Assembly: GCF_001469955.1 (NCBI RefSeq)
Contig: NZ_LOPU01000017.1
Coordinates: 1-64,000 of the forward strand
DNA: 64,000 bases
Source of the DNA: Haloprofundus marisrubri
GTDB taxonomy: Archaea > Halobacteriota > Halobacteria > Halobacteriales > Haloferacaceae
Direction of reading: 5' to 3'
Numbering within the stretch: position 1 is the first letter of the stretch; every line of letters starts with the position of its first letter. The notes below the pieces were generated by a model. It saw only the letters and a list, made by a program, of their open reading frames with translations. It was not told the DNA's origin and ran no database searches. Both the position numbers and the translations under genes were made by a program. Positions 25,208-34,773 of the stretch are shown here, in pieces.

Positions 25208-26457
25208 TAGTTATCAGCCAGCGCTAGCTCGCGCTGTTCATCCGGGCTGAACGGATCTGGGTACTCGTTCCAATCTTCGTCCATCTCCGCGTCCGTGAGA
25301 AGACAGTCGTTTAGTCGTTCGACCAGTGGTTCCTGATCGAATTCGCGGCCGATGAACACGAGTTGGATTCCACGATCACCCCACTGTTCATCCCAATCCT
25401 CTTTGATTCCGGGACGGGCCTCGAAGTACCGTTCCCGATCTGCCTTCGAGAGCGTAGCGATCCACCCACCTTTCGGACCGGCACGAACGGACTGCCCTGC
25501 TTTGTCGAGTCCCATCGCAACGTCTTCCCGACCTGCCGACCAGAAAAAACCCTTCGCGCGGACGATTTCGTCCGGAATGTCGGTGAAGAGTCGAGCGATA
25601 CGCTCGGGGTGGAACGGCCGGTCGGCCCTGAACACGAAGGAGGTGACGCCGTGCTCCGCTGCGGTTCCTTCGTGATGATGTCCGTGTCCCTCTCCGTCCT
25701 CATCATGGTGATGTCCGTGCTGAAGTTCCCGCAGCCACCCCGCGGACTGACTCGCCTCGTCGAAGTCGAATCGCCCCGTGTTCAGGATATTTTTCGGATC
25801 GACTGCACCGTGTTCGGTGCGAACAATCTTCGCTCTGGGCTGGAGTGCTTTCAGTACTATTTCCATCTCTTCTAACTCTTTTTCGGGCACGAGGTCGCAT
25901 TTATTGAGGAGGAGGACATCACAGAATTCGATCTGGTCCATGAGTGCTTCCTCGGGAACGCGGTTACCCTGCGGATCGATGGAGTCGTCGGTGAGTGCCT
26001 GTCCTGAATCGAAACCTTGCCAGAAACTGTGTGCGTCGACGACGCTGACCATCGTATCGAGTGCGTAAACCCCCGTCGGGTCGAACTCCGCGTCCTCGAA
26101 TCCGCGGGTGAACGTCTGTGCGACCGGGATCGGCTCGCTGATCCCGGATGACTCGACGAGGAGATACTCGAAGTCCCGTTGTTCGGCCAATCGTCCCACC
26201 TTTTCGAGCATATCTCCACGAAGCCGGCAACAGATGCAGCCGTTCGACAGTTCGATGATCTCCTCGTCGTTCTGAGTGAGTTCTGACTCATGTTCGATGA
26301 AATCGGTGTCGACGTTTACCTCACCCATGTCGTTGACGACGACGGCGGCGTTCAGGTCTTGCTCGTTACTGAGGATGTGGTTGAGTGTCGTTGTCTTTCC
26401 GGCACCGAGGCTTCCACTTAGGATAGTCACCGGAATCGAATCGTTGCTGAACAGCAT
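25207..26457 (-). CDS. COG0523 metallochaperone GTPase 3 (His-rich)
   Basis: 416 residues. Walker A GSLGAGKTT, CxCC in NGCICCRLRG, switch VESSGISEP, NKCD in LNKCDLVP. A shorter His loop (HGHHHDEDGEGHGHHHEG) precedes the CobW_C domain GVTSFVFRADRPFHPERI. It is closer to copy 1 (16065-17345) in spacing motifs than to copy 2. First gene of the operon that continues into copy 2 and moaB; a TATA-like TATATATAAT stands about 55-65 bp before the start. Confidence 0.87.
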   Translation of the reverse strand: MLFSNDSIPVTILSGSLGAGKTTTLNHILSNEQDLNAAVVVNDMGEVNVDTDFIEHESELTQNDEEIIELSNGCICCRLRGDMLEKVGRLAEQRDFEYLLVESSGISEPIPVAQTFTRGFEDAEFDPTGVYALDTMVSVVDAHSFWQGFDSGQALTDDSIDPQGNRVPEEALMDQIEFCDVLLLNKCDLVPEKELEEMEIVLKALQPRAKIVRTEHGAVDPKNILNTGRFDFDEASQSAGWLRELQHGHHHDEDGEGHGHHHEGTAAEHGVTSFVFRADRPFHPERIARLFTDIPDEIVRAKGFFWSAGREDVAMGLDKAGQSVRAGPKGGWIATLSKADRERYFEARPGIKEDWDEQWGDRGIQLVFIGREFDQEPLVERLNDCLLTDAEMDEDWNEYPDPFSPDEQRELALADN

Positions 26458-26731
26458 GTGGTAGTTATGAATTCAAGGTATTAAAATACTAATCATGATG
26501 CTCTAATTGTGGTATATATAATAGAAATTGGTAATAAGACACATAAGTTTATTATGCGTGCGTCGTTTCATCCCCACTCCCGAGGCGCTACACGGCCTTC
26601 GACGAGGACATCAGGGAACTGACCGACTAGGTGCGAGGCAGAACGAGGAGAGAATGAAGCCTCCGACCGAGGAAGACAGGGTCCGGTAACAGTTCCAGCA
26701 GTACAGCAGGTTTGAAGGGTGAGGGAGGACG

Positions 26732-29104
26732 TCAGGCGTCGAAGATCCGGTCAGGCTCTATCCGTGACAGCCTCATCGCGTTCCCGGTTACGCCAAGACT
26801 CATCCCCATGTCGCCGACCACGACCGCAAGCGCGACGCTCACCAGCCCCAACGGCACACCGAGGGCGAGCATGAACTTCACGCCGAGGCTCGCCCAGATG
26901 CTCTGCCGGATCACGCCGTTGGCCGTATTCGATAGTTCGTACAGGTAGGGGAGTCTCCCGATGTCGTCGCCCATCAGTGCGATGTCGGCGGTCTCCAGTG
27001 CAGTATCTGTCCCTGCCGCACCCATTGCGACACCCACGTCGGCGGTCGCCAGTGCGGGCGCGTCGTTGATACCGTCGCCGACCATCGCCACCTCACCATA
27101 CTCTGCCTGTAACTCCTCGATAGCGTCGACCTTCCCCTCGGGGAGGAGTTCTGCGCGGTACTCGTCGATGCCGACCTGCTCGGCGATGACACGGGCAGTG
27201 CCTTCGTTGTCCCCGGTCAGCATCACCACGTGTTTCACACCCAGTTCGTGTAGGCGTTCGACGGCCCCCTTCGAGGCTGGGCGCACCTCGTCGGCGATGG
27301 CGATGGCGCCCAGCAACTCCGACTCCGTCCCGACGATGACGACTGTTTTGCCCTCCCGCTCCAGCGCAGCGAGTGCATCCTCGGTGAATGCTCCGTCGTC
27401 GGTCTCAATCGTGCCCGCCGACGGAACGCCGCCGTCGGTCGCCGAGCGGGCCCGCGGGAGGTCGAAGCCCAGTTCCTCGAAGAGCGCGGGCTTGCCCGCG
27501 TAGTACGTCTCGCCATCGATCTCGCCGCAGATACCCTTGCCCGTCAGGCTATCGAAGTCCGTGGGGTCAGGCAGTTCGCTCACGCCTGCCTCGTCGGCAT
27601 GGACGAGGATCGCTTCGGCGATGGGGTGTTCGCTGCGGCGCTCCAGCCCGGCGGTGTGACGGAGCAGCGTCGCCTCGTCAGTGTTGCCGGCTAAAACGAC
27701 GTTAGTGACGGCAAGTTCGCCCTTTGTGAGCGTCCCTGTCTTGTCGAGGGCGACGGCGTCGACCTCACCCATTGCTTCGAGGTAGTTCCCGCCCTTGATC
27801 AGAACGCCGTTCTTTGCGGCGCTGGTGATGCCCGATACCACGGAGGCTGGCGTTGAGATGACGAACGCGCACGGGCAAGCGATTACCAACAGTGTGAGCC
27901 CGCGGATGAACCACGTCTGCCAGTCGCCGGCAAAGGTGATTCCATACCCAGACACTTCTACCGACACAGGGTCGGCGATGACCAGCAGCGGAATGGCGGC
28001 GGTCAGGATTGCCAGTACGACCACCAGTGGCGTGTAGTAGCCAGAGAAGCGGTCGACGAACTGCTCGGTCTCGGTCTTTTTCGCCTGTGCGCCCTGCACC
28101 ATCTCAATGATGCGCGAGAGCGTCGAGTCCCCTGCTGTCGACGTGACTTCCACCTCGAGGTAGCCCTCCTCGTTGACGGCACCGGCATACACTTCGTCGC
28201 CTACTGTTTTATCAACGGGAACGCTTTCGCCGGTAATCGGTGACTGGTCGACCGCACTCTCGCCCTCAACGACCGTTCCGTCAAGCGGAATCTTGCTTCC
28301 GGGCCGGACAACAACCGTCTCGCCTACCGCAACCTCATCGGCAGGCATCGTCACTTCTTCGCCGTCGCGCTTGACGGTGGCCTCGTCGGGCGACAGCTCC
28401 ATCAGCTCGCGTAGGGAGTCACGGGACCTGTCCATCGCGTAGTTCTCGAGTAACTCGGCGATGCTGAACAAGACGGCCAGCGTGGCTGCCTCGACAAAGT
28501 AGCCGATGCCGGTCGCGGCGATGATCGCCGTCCCCATGAGTAAGTCGATGTCCAGACTCCGGTTCTTCGCAGAGTAGTAGCCGCTGCGGACGACGGGGAC
28601 GCCACTGGCGGCGACGGCACCGAGGAACAGGACGTCGGCGACGTGAAGCGGATAGTCGAGAAAGCTCGCTATTGCGACGTTTTGGCCAGTGAAAAGGAAC
28701 TCGAAGAACAGGCCGAGAGTGACGAACGCCGTGCCGATCCACGTCTTCATCGCGCGGGGACTCGTCCAGACCTCCGATGCCGGCGCGATGTCGACGTTGT
28801 CGACGGCCTTCTCTCGCTCATCAGTGTCGGAATCCGACCCTCCGACGACCTCGTAGCCGGCGGCCTCGATCGCCTCGACCACGTCGGTCTCGCTGGTGCG
28901 GTCAGAGACGTACGTGACGTTGGCCGTTCCGGTGGTCGGTTGGAGTGTGGCCTCGACGACACCGTCGACGCGCTGGAGGCTCTTATCGACCTTCTGGGCG
29001 CAGGACGGACAGTCCATCTCGGGGACGACGAGACGAGCGGTCAGTTCCCGTCGCTGTCCGCTCCCGCTCGCCTGCTTCGCTGTATCCGACTTCTCTGCCA
29101 TCAC
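26732..29104 (-). CDS. zntA: Heavy-metal P1B-type ATPase (Zn/Cd/Pb exporter)
   Basis: 790 residues. N-terminal metal-binding domain with Cys32 and Cys35 (MDCPSC), the membrane motif Cys410-Pro-Cys412 (ACPCAFVISTPA), the phosphorylated Asp454 (DKTGTLTKG), the TGES-type actuator (ITGESVPVDK) and the hinge GDGINDAPAL. The ISTPA sequence and an Asp in the last helix (VVGDMGMSL before NAMRL) fit the Zn/Cd/Pb subgroup rather than copper. It exports metal from the cytoplasm. A regulator gene and a perfect palindrome lie immediately upstream. Confidence 0.88.
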   Translation of the reverse strand: MMAEKSDTAKQASGSGQRRELTARLVVPEMDCPSCAQKVDKSLQRVDGVVEATLQPTTGTANVTYVSDRTSETDVVEAIEAAGYEVVGGSDSDTDEREKAVDNVDIAPASEVWTSPRAMKTWIGTAFVTLGLFFEFLFTGQNVAIASFLDYPLHVADVLFLGAVAASGVPVVRSGYYSAKNRSLDIDLLMGTAIIAATGIGYFVEAATLAVLFSIAELLENYAMDRSRDSLRELMELSPDEATVKRDGEEVTMPADEVAVGETVVVRPGSKIPLDGTVVEGESAVDQSPITGESVPVDKTVGDEVYAGAVNEEGYLEVEVTSTAGDSTLSRIIEMVQGAQAKKTETEQFVDRFSGYYTPLVVVLAILTAAIPLLVIADPVSVEVSGYGITFAGDWQTWFIRGLTLLVIACPCAFVISTPASVVSGITSAAKNGVLIKGGNYLEAMGEVDAVALDKTGTLTKGELAVTNVVLAGNTDEATLLRHTAGLERRSEHPIAEAILVHADEAGVSELPDPTDFDSLTGKGICGEIDGETYYAGKPALFEELGFDLPRARSATDGGVPSAGTIETDDGAFTEDALAALEREGKTVVIVGTESELLGAIAIADEVRPASKGAVERLHELGVKHVVMLTGDNEGTARVIAEQVGIDEYRAELLPEGKVDAIEELQAEYGEVAMVGDGINDAPALATADVGVAMGAAGTDTALETADIALMGDDIGRLPYLYELSNTANGVIRQSIWASLGVKFMLALGVPLGLVSVALAVVVGDMGMSLGVTGNAMRLSRIEPDRIFDA

Positions 29105-29138
29105 CTCACGGTAGGCGCGTCAGTTCGATAAGCATCAG

Positions 29139-29152
29139 TTGGAATATTCCAA
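29139..29152. promoter_or_regulatory. Perfect 14-bp palindrome before the P-type ATPase
   Basis: TTGGAATATTCCAA lies in the 56-bp gap between the HTH_10 regulator gene and the exporter gene. It is a strong operator candidate for metal-responsive control of the exporter. Confidence 0.6.
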
Positions 29153-29160
29153 TCTGTGTA

Positions 29161-29910
29161 TCAACGTGTTGTCGGCGGCTCTCCCTGTACTTGCTCGCCC
29201 GCGACGTGCTGCTTCGCCAAGTGTTCCTCCGCCCGACGGAGTCGGTAGGTGAGCGTCGACCGCGGCACGTCAAGATGCTCAGCCAACTCGCCAACGTCGA
29301 TTTCGCGTGGAGACTCGTAGTAGCCGTGTTCGACGGCTGCAAGGAGTGCGGACTCTTGCTCCGACGGCAGGCCACTTTCTCTCTCGTCGGCACCTCTCAC
29401 CGACGCCGTCGTGTCCGCGGTTCGGAGCATCTCCATCCGGGCACAGTCCCCGACGGCGGCTTCAAGCGCAGCGAAGAACGCGGCCACGTCACCCTCACCG
29501 GAGTGGATGAGTCGCCACGTGTAGTGACGACCCTCGTGGCGGGTTTCGAATAGTACGCCGTCGCCGAGGTGGTCGTGGGCAATGTGGGGGACGGACGTGC
29601 AACTGTTGGTTCGCTCCCAGTCGGAGTAAAGGACGAGCGTGTCGTCCGTGCGGTCGAGGACGTGAGCGGTCTGGGTGGCGCCACAGTCACCAGTAGCGAG
29701 ACAGTCAGCGTAGTAGTCGCTGGTAAGGAAAGCGTCCTCGATGGCGTCGAGTGCGTCCGGAGTACCGTTGGCGTGGTCGACTCGCCAGAGCTGCTCGGCG
29801 GTGGCGTGCAGCGAGAGCGAGCGAACACGGGTATCGGGGTGGTCGGCGAGAGCGTCCCCCACCTTGTTACATCCCGGCTCGTATTCGAGGGCGAAGACGA
29901 GTTCGCGCAT
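29161..29910 (-). CDS. HTH_10 (Bat-like) regulator next to the metal exporter
   Basis: 249 residues from ATG 29910, giving the family N-terminus MRELVFALEYEPG. The C-terminal HTH_10 domain reads VGELAEHLDVPRSTLTYRLR. The N-terminal sensor part has several Cys (GCNKVG, YYADCLATGDCGAT, NSC, GDCARM) that could bind the exported metal. Same strand and directly upstream of the P1B ATPase with a palindrome between, so it probably controls the exporter. An in-frame start 67 codons upstream is rejected because the extra stretch lacks the family N-terminus. Confidence 0.75.
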   Translation of the reverse strand: MRELVFALEYEPGCNKVGDALADHPDTRVRSLSLHATAEQLWRVDHANGTPDALDAIEDAFLTSDYYADCLATGDCGATQTAHVLDRTDDTLVLYSDWERTNSCTSVPHIAHDHLGDGVLFETRHEGRHYTWRLIHSGEGDVAAFFAALEAAVGDCARMEMLRTADTTASVRGADERESGLPSEQESALLAAVEHGYYESPREIDVGELAEHLDVPRSTLTYRLRRAEEHLAKQHVAGEQVQGEPPTTR

Positions 29911-30280
29911 GCCTACGCATAGAAGTTGATTGGATATAGCATGTCTGCTCAGTGCTGCCATCGTGTTGACTGGACTCAGGCCATGTCGTCGGAGTCGTGT
30001 TTCCCTTGCATTCGCTGGGCTTTGGCGGCGTACTACTCCTTCAGATACGGCGTGGTTGACCGACCTGAAATCGTCCGGATCGGCCAACAGTGGCCGTCGT
30101 GTCGCGGACATCGGCGAAAGAGTGACCGCTCGTTTCTTGCGGTACTACTGCTCGCCGTTCGAGGTCGTGTAGATAGAAAGTGGTGAACAGCGACGAGAGG
30201 ATGGATTCGCGTCTACGGAGGAAGACATCAATCGATCGGTAGAGTTCTACTTTCCGAAGCTGTGCAGGATGATACAGGCC
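29911..30280. other. 370-bp stretch without a recognisable gene
   Basis: Between the regulator start and the cbiO stop. A plus-strand frame at 29926-30186 exists but shows no family features, and its Cys/Trp/Arg-rich makeup does not fit a haloarchaeal protein. It presumably contains the regulator promoter. A decayed gene is possible but was not identified. Confidence 0.4.
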
Positions 30281-31156
30281 TTAGTCGCGTTCGCTGCTAT
30301 CGGTTGAGGATGTTTGTAGAGTTTCTGAATCGCCAGTTTCTGTGAGGAGTGCAACGAGATCAGCTTCCGTTACTGGCTGTGCGGTCGCATCCAACGCCGC
30401 ATCGCGAGCCACACGAACTGCACTCGGTGGGTGAAGATTCGCGTCATCCAATAGTGCGTCGTCGTAGAACACCTCTCGTGGCGTACCATCTCCGACGACG
30501 TTGCCGTCGGCCATTACACAGACCCGATCGGCGACCTGAGCAGCGAAGTCAAGGTCGTGGGTCGACAGAACGACGCTGATATCCTCCTGATGAATCTCCT
30601 TGATTCGTTTTGCGACAAGCTGAGATCGCTCGGGATCAAGCCCTGCGAGCGGTTCGTCGAGTACGACAACGCTCGGCTCGAGTACCAACACGCCGGCGAG
30701 ACCGACGAGGCGTTTCTCGCCACCGCTCAGGTAGTGTGGAATCCGGTCTTCGAGGTGGCTCGCGTCGACGGTCGTAAGCGCCTCACGAGCACGCTCTCTC
30801 GCTTCGTCACCGGAGACACCGTAGTTCTGAAGCCCGAACATCACGTCATCGAGGACCGTTGGCGCGACGAGTTGTGTATCGGCGTCCTGAAAGACGAAGC
30901 CGACTTGTTTCCGGGCGTGGGCCCTGTTCTCTTCGGTAATCGGGGTACCGCCGACGACGAGTTCGCCGTCGTCGGGCACGAGTGTCGCGTTCAGGTGTTC
31001 GAGGAGCGTCGATTTTCCCGCGCCGTTGCCACCGAGTAGTGCGACGACTTCGTCGGGGAAGACGCTGAACTTGACGTCGTGCATCCCGACTGTCCCGTCT
31101 GGGTAAGTGTGCGCCTCACATTGGAGATCGATGAGGGGAGGCTTATCTCGGCTCAC
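30281..31156 (-). CDS. cbiO: Energy-coupling ATPase of a cobalt/nickel transporter (CbiO)
   Basis: 291 residues. Walker A GGNGAGKST, Q-loop VGFVFQDADTQ, signature LSGGEKRLV, Walker B SVVVLDEPLAG and switch STHDLDF. The VFQD-x-D-x-Q sequence is typical of CbiO/EcfA ATPases. It starts with GTG overlapping the cbiQ stop. Together with CbiQ, the small membrane protein and CbiM it forms an ECF-type importer for Co(II) or Ni(II). Confidence 0.86.
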   Translation of the reverse strand: MSRDKPPLIDLQCEAHTYPDGTVGMHDVKFSVFPDEVVALLGGNGAGKSTLLEHLNATLVPDDGELVVGGTPITEENRAHARKQVGFVFQDADTQLVAPTVLDDVMFGLQNYGVSGDEARERAREALTTVDASHLEDRIPHYLSGGEKRLVGLAGVLVLEPSVVVLDEPLAGLDPERSQLVAKRIKEIHQEDISVVLSTHDLDFAAQVADRVCVMADGNVVGDGTPREVFYDDALLDDANLHPPSAVRVARDAALDATAQPVTEADLVALLTETGDSETLQTSSTDSSERD

Positions 31157-31965
31157 AGTCCCACTCCGTAGACCCCGACCGCCGCGTAGCCGACGACGGT
31201 GACGTATGCGCCAGCGACGACCACGAGTTCGTGGACCGGCGGCCGGGAGACGTCGCCGTACAGCGTGATGTCGCCGTTGTACCCGCGGGCTTCCATGGAT
31301 TTGACGAGCCGTTCGGACTGCTCGATCGCCGTCAGCAAAGTCATGCCGAGGATTCTCGCGTACAGTCGTTTGTTCGACCAGAACTCAGAGAGGTTCGCTC
31401 CCCGAGAAAGCACGGCTTTCACCAGATCCTCGAGCGTCTCGATCATGACGAACGTGAACCGATAGGTGAGCAACGCGATCTGATCGATCGGCCGTGGTAG
31501 CAACCGTCCGAGTAGGTATGCGACGTCGTTGTATTTGGTCGTCATCGACGCCGCCAGCGTAAACGTGACAACGGTGAGTGACCGACAGCTGAGTTCAGCG
31601 AAGAGAACGAGCCCCGCCCACGTGACCGATAGTTCGCCGAGCGGTGTCGAGAGCGCGCCACCGATCGGCGTCCCTGGTTCGAGAAAGGCCAGCGGCCCAG
31701 CCACGGAGACGATGAACAGTAGTGGGAGAGTGTACCAGCCAGCGAGTCGTCGATACGGAAGTCCCGCCACCCCGTAGACGAGCAGAACGGCGCCGTACAG
31801 GCCGGCCAAGAGCACGAGTCGGTCGAACACCGTGACCGCGAGGACGAGTGCGCCGACGATGCCGACTTTGGTCCAGGGATTGACGCGGTGCAGCGGTCCG
31901 TCCTGACGCTCGGCGAACGCGGTGATGAGCCGTGGGTCGGGAACGTGGTTCGAGAGTGTCGTCAC
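31153..31965 (-). CDS. cbiQ: ECF transporter transmembrane protein (CbiQ)
   Basis: 270 residues, about six hydrophobic segments, with the CbiQ coupling helices typified by RGANLSEFWSNKRLYARI and SMEARGYNGD. It links the ATPase to the metal-binding CbiM unit. It follows the small membrane protein after 2 bp and probably starts with GTG. Confidence 0.83.
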   Translation of the reverse strand: MTTLSNHVPDPRLITAFAERQDGPLHRVNPWTKVGIVGALVLAVTVFDRLVLLAGLYGAVLLVYGVAGLPYRRLAGWYTLPLLFIVSVAGPLAFLEPGTPIGGALSTPLGELSVTWAGLVLFAELSCRSLTVVTFTLAASMTTKYNDVAYLLGRLLPRPIDQIALLTYRFTFVMIETLEDLVKAVLSRGANLSEFWSNKRLYARILGMTLLTAIEQSERLVKSMEARGYNGDITLYGDVSRPPVHELVVVAGAYVTVVGYAAVGVYGVGL

Positions 31966-31967
31966 GA

Positions 31968-32291
31968 TTACCGGGCCGAACGTTCTCCGTCCTCGAAGCC
32001 GCCGTAGCGGTCGGCGTAGACGTACAATCCGATACCGAAGACGATTAGCAGGACAACGAGTCCGCCGAATTCAAGCATCATTCCGCCCTTTCGGATGGGA
32101 CCGGCCACGACGATGCCGCGGCCAAGGTCGACGAGCGCGCCGCCGCTCTGCTGCACGCCACGCTGGAGTGTCTGGGCGGAGCGCTTGGCCCACGGGAGTG
32201 CACCGCCGGTCGCGGTGAAGCCCCAGAAGCCAGCAGCGAGAAAGGCCGCGAAGAGAGCAGCCAAGCCACCGTACTGCTTCCAGCGCTGCAT
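31968..32291 (-). CDS. Small two-helix membrane protein in the CbiN position
   Basis: 107 residues with an N-terminal TM (LAALFAAFLAAGFWGF) and a C-terminal TM (GGLVVLLIVFGIGLYVYAD). CbiN and the related NikN/PDGLE proteins have the same two-helix layout and occur between CbiM and CbiQ. The sequence itself is not recognisably CbiN, so the name is by position and topology. It overlaps cbiM by one base. Confidence 0.6.
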   Translation of the reverse strand: MQRWKQYGGLAALFAAFLAAGFWGFTATGGALPWAKRSAQTLQRGVQQSGGALVDLGRGIVVAGPIRKGGMMLEFGGLVVLLIVFGIGLYVYADRYGGFEDGERSAR

Positions 32292-32971
32292 CAGGCCGTC
32301 ACCCCGGTGGTTTCGTCGCGGGTGTCGCGGTCGGCGAGGCCGACAAGGTCGGGGCGTACGGAGGCGAGGAACTGAACGATGAAGCCGGTCAGGATACCCT
32401 CGATGACGGCGACGCCGAGGTTGAGTCCGACGAGGCCGGCGACAGCGATTGCCAGATCACCACGGGGCAGCGCGCTCCCGTTCACACCACTGATAACGAT
32501 GATGACACCCATCAGGACCGCCCCCGCAGAGAGGCCGAGCGTCGCCGCACTCGCGCTGGCGGGGAAGACGTCCCAGTCCATTCCCATCAGCGTCTTGAAC
32601 GCGTAGTAGGCGACGATGGCTTCACTCGCGTTGACGAGCGTGTTCGCGCCGAGCAGACCGACCGCACCGTGGCCAAGTGCCGCCGAGAAGATGTTCACGA
32701 CCAGCGCGATGAGCGCCCCGAGCAGCGGCCCAGCGAGAATACCAACGAGGCCGGTGAGATTCATGTGAATACCACCCCAAACCGGGATATTCAACTGGAA
32801 GATCGCAAAACTCGCGGCCGCGGCGATTCCGGCAAGCGCGATCTGTTGAGTTCTGATACCGCCCTTCCGGACCCGGTACACTACGCTGCCGATCAGCCCG
32901 ACAGCAAGCAGGGTCCAGAGAGCCAATGCCCACAAAGGGAACGCTCCTTCACCGAGGTGAATATGTGCCAT
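32291..32971 (-). CDS. cbiM: Cobalt/nickel-binding ECF component (CbiM/NikM)
   Basis: 226 residues. The N-terminus is MAHIHLGEGAFPLW; in this family the N-terminal amine and the His after it coordinate the metal. The conserved VWGGIHMNLTGLVGILAGP and FSAALGHGAVGLLGANTLVN segments follow. Seven or so TM helices. Substrate is Co(II) or Ni(II); the neighbouring NikR-like regulators favour nickel but do not prove it. First transport gene after the NikR-like gene at 33109. Confidence 0.86.
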   Translation of the reverse strand: MAHIHLGEGAFPLWALALWTLLAVGLIGSVVYRVRKGGIRTQQIALAGIAAAASFAIFQLNIPVWGGIHMNLTGLVGILAGPLLGALIALVVNIFSAALGHGAVGLLGANTLVNASEAIVAYYAFKTLMGMDWDVFPASASAATLGLSAGAVLMGVIIVISGVNGSALPRGDLAIAVAGLVGLNLGVAVIEGILTGFIVQFLASVRPDLVGLADRDTRDETTGVTA

Positions 32972-33108
32972 AGTTGTTTGTCAATTCTTATCCTAATTAT
33001 AATAAAGTTGCTGTGCTGGGCCAGAGTAGATAACAACAATGGGGCAAAGTGACGTTGTGACTTGATAGAATTGGACCGACACGTCTGTAGAGGCCAGCGA
33101 TATCATGT

Positions 33109-33540
33109 CTAGTACTCGCCGATCTCTGTGTTCATTACATCGACGGGTACGACCGTATATTCGACCGAGACTGACTCATCTGCTCCGCGGACGGTCCCAA
33201 TAAATCGCAAGGCGTCCTCGTACGCAGCTTCGATGACGAAGGTCTCGACACAGCCTGCGTTCCCTTCGAGGCAGTTGTGAGAGTTCGACCGAATCGACGC
33301 TTCGAATTCGTGGCGAATATCCATCATCCGACGCTCGATTTCCGGTTCGTCGTATCCGAAGACGGCAGTAACCGTTGCCAAGACTCGCCGGCCCTCGTAA
33401 TCTGTTTCTTGGTACTCGTCGAGCAGTGACTGGCACGCTTCGCGGATGACCTCACTTCGGCCACTGTAGCCGTGTTCCTCCGCAAACGTGTCAAGTTCGT
33501 CCCGGAGTCGCTCCGTCATCGAGGAGCTCACAATGGGCAT
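33109..33540 (-). CDS. nikR: NikR-like regulator with altered metal ligands
   Basis: 143 residues: N-terminal ribbon-helix-helix (IVSSSMTERLRDELDTFAEE, then SGRSEVIREA) and a C-terminal ACT-type metal domain. Canonical NikR binds nickel through His/His/Cys in H-x-H...C. The aligned region here reads SHNCLEGNAGC, giving His, Cys and Cys, while the paralogue at 36985 has [10 protein letters not shown]. It lies directly upstream of cbiM on the same strand and presumably controls it. The altered ligand set may change metal preference. Confidence 0.82.
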   Translation of the reverse strand: MPIVSSSMTERLRDELDTFAEEHGYSGRSEVIREACQSLLDEYQETDYEGRRVLATVTAVFGYDEPEIERRMMDIRHEFEASIRSNSHNCLEGNAGCVETFVIEAAYEDALRFIGTVRGADESVSVEYTVVPVDVMNTEIGEY

Positions 33541-33993
33541 ATATTAAAAATAAACTCGCAGATAATAGAGATGACGGTGTAGGGGGCGTCAATTAATAAT
33601 CCATCTATGAGAGTGTACCAGCAATTAGTGTCACTCGGGCTCCCCGGTATAAAGTCAAGACTGCATCGTGTCGTCCATCGTCTACTTGAGTAGTGCGCCT
33701 ATATTGACTGCAGGGAAATGCGTCGAGTTGGTTGCCTCCGCCTGATTCCGCCGGACTAAGCAGGCAGAAAGACTCGGTCTGCCTTTCGTGAGTAGCAACG
33801 TTAGAAGGACGTGGGAGAAATCGTTCCCTTTCTGACGAGTATTTAATAGTGACGAAAATATTCGACACTTCGTCTATTGATATATTCTACAATTCCTCGT
33901 GGAAAGGAAGTGTGTTCTGAAATTGGGCCATCATCCGAAGCTGCGATCTCTGACAATTACCCGGACAGACCCGACTTCTTCGCCTCGTGGAAA
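33541..33993. other. 450-bp AT-rich stretch with a hairpin
   Basis: The gap separates the NikR-like gene from the NMT1-type importer genes. The promoter of the NikR-like gene must lie at its left edge. AGGCAGA (33762-33768) / TCTGCCT (33778-33784) forms a hairpin. A minus-strand frame at 33605-33868 was considered and is not convincing as a gene. Confidence 0.4.
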
Positions 33994-34773
33994 TTATCTA
34001 GTATCTGTTGGGCTTCCGAGTTCGTCCCTGATTTTCGCAACGTAGTCGACGAAGTCATGATCCGTTCGTTCACGCGGACGTTCCAGGTCGATGGAAAACG
34101 TCGACTGCACGGTCCCTGGGTCAGTGCCCATCACGACGACCCGGTCGGCCAACGTCACCGCTTCGTCGATGTCGTGCGTGACAAACACGACGGTCTGTTC
34201 GGTCTGCGCCCAGATATCCAGCAATTCGGCGTGTAGCCGGTCACGCGTCCGAGCGTCGACACTGGCGAACGGTTCGTCCATCAGTAGGATTTCCGGATCG
34301 GGGGCGAGAGCGCGAGCGATCCCGACACGTTGTTTCATGCCCCCCGACAGCTCCTTCGGATACGCGTCCTCGAAGTCGTCGAGTCCGACGAGATCGACCA
34401 GTTCCCGGACCCGTCCCTCACAGTCCGCACAGTCACACGCGGGCCGGTCGAGACCGAATCGGATGTTCCCGCGGACGGTCCGCCAGGGGAACAATGCGTA
34501 CTCCTGAAAGACCATGCCCCGGTCCAGACCCGGCCCAGTAACCGGGTCATCGTCGACCAGAACCGACCCACTGTCTAGGTCGTCGAGGCCCGCTATCGCC
34601 CGCAGCAGTGTCGTCTTCCCGCACCCGGACGGGCCAACGACACAGCAAAACTCGCCCTCTGGCACCGAAAACGAGACATCTTCGAGCGCTTGCATTGACT
34701 CATACGATTTGCTGACGTTCTGGACGCTGATCTTCTCGCTAGACTCCTTGTTGGTGGATGGTAGCTTACTCAT
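33994..34773 (-). CDS. ABC importer ATPase, SsuB/TauB type
   Basis: 259 residues. Walker [11 protein letters not shown]-loop [12 protein letters not shown], signature [15 protein letters not shown], Walker [12 protein letters not shown] and switch [11 protein letters not shown]. SsuB-type ATPases energise uptake of sulfonates, nitrate, thiamine precursors or similar. The ATG overlaps the permease stop by 4 bp. Located between two NikR-like genes, so a metal or metal-ligand substrate is possible. Confidence 0.85.
   Translation of the reverse strand: MSKLPSTNKESSEKISVQNVSKSYESMQALEDVSFSVPEGEFCCVVGPSGCGKTTLLRAIAGLDDLDSGSVLVDDDPVTGPGLDRGMVFQEYALFPWRTVRGNIRFGLDRPACDCADCEGRVRELVDLVGLDDFEDAYPKELSGGMKQRVGIARALAPDPEILLMDEPFASVDARTRDRLHAELLDIWAQTEQTVVFVTHDIDEAVTLADRVVVMGTDPGTVQSTFSIDLERPRERTDHDFVDYVAKIRDELGSPTDTR

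Noticed and set aside
33605-33868. 87-codon minus-strand frame
   Set aside because: No conserved motif, atypical composition, and it overlaps a hairpin in an AT-rich intergenic stretch.
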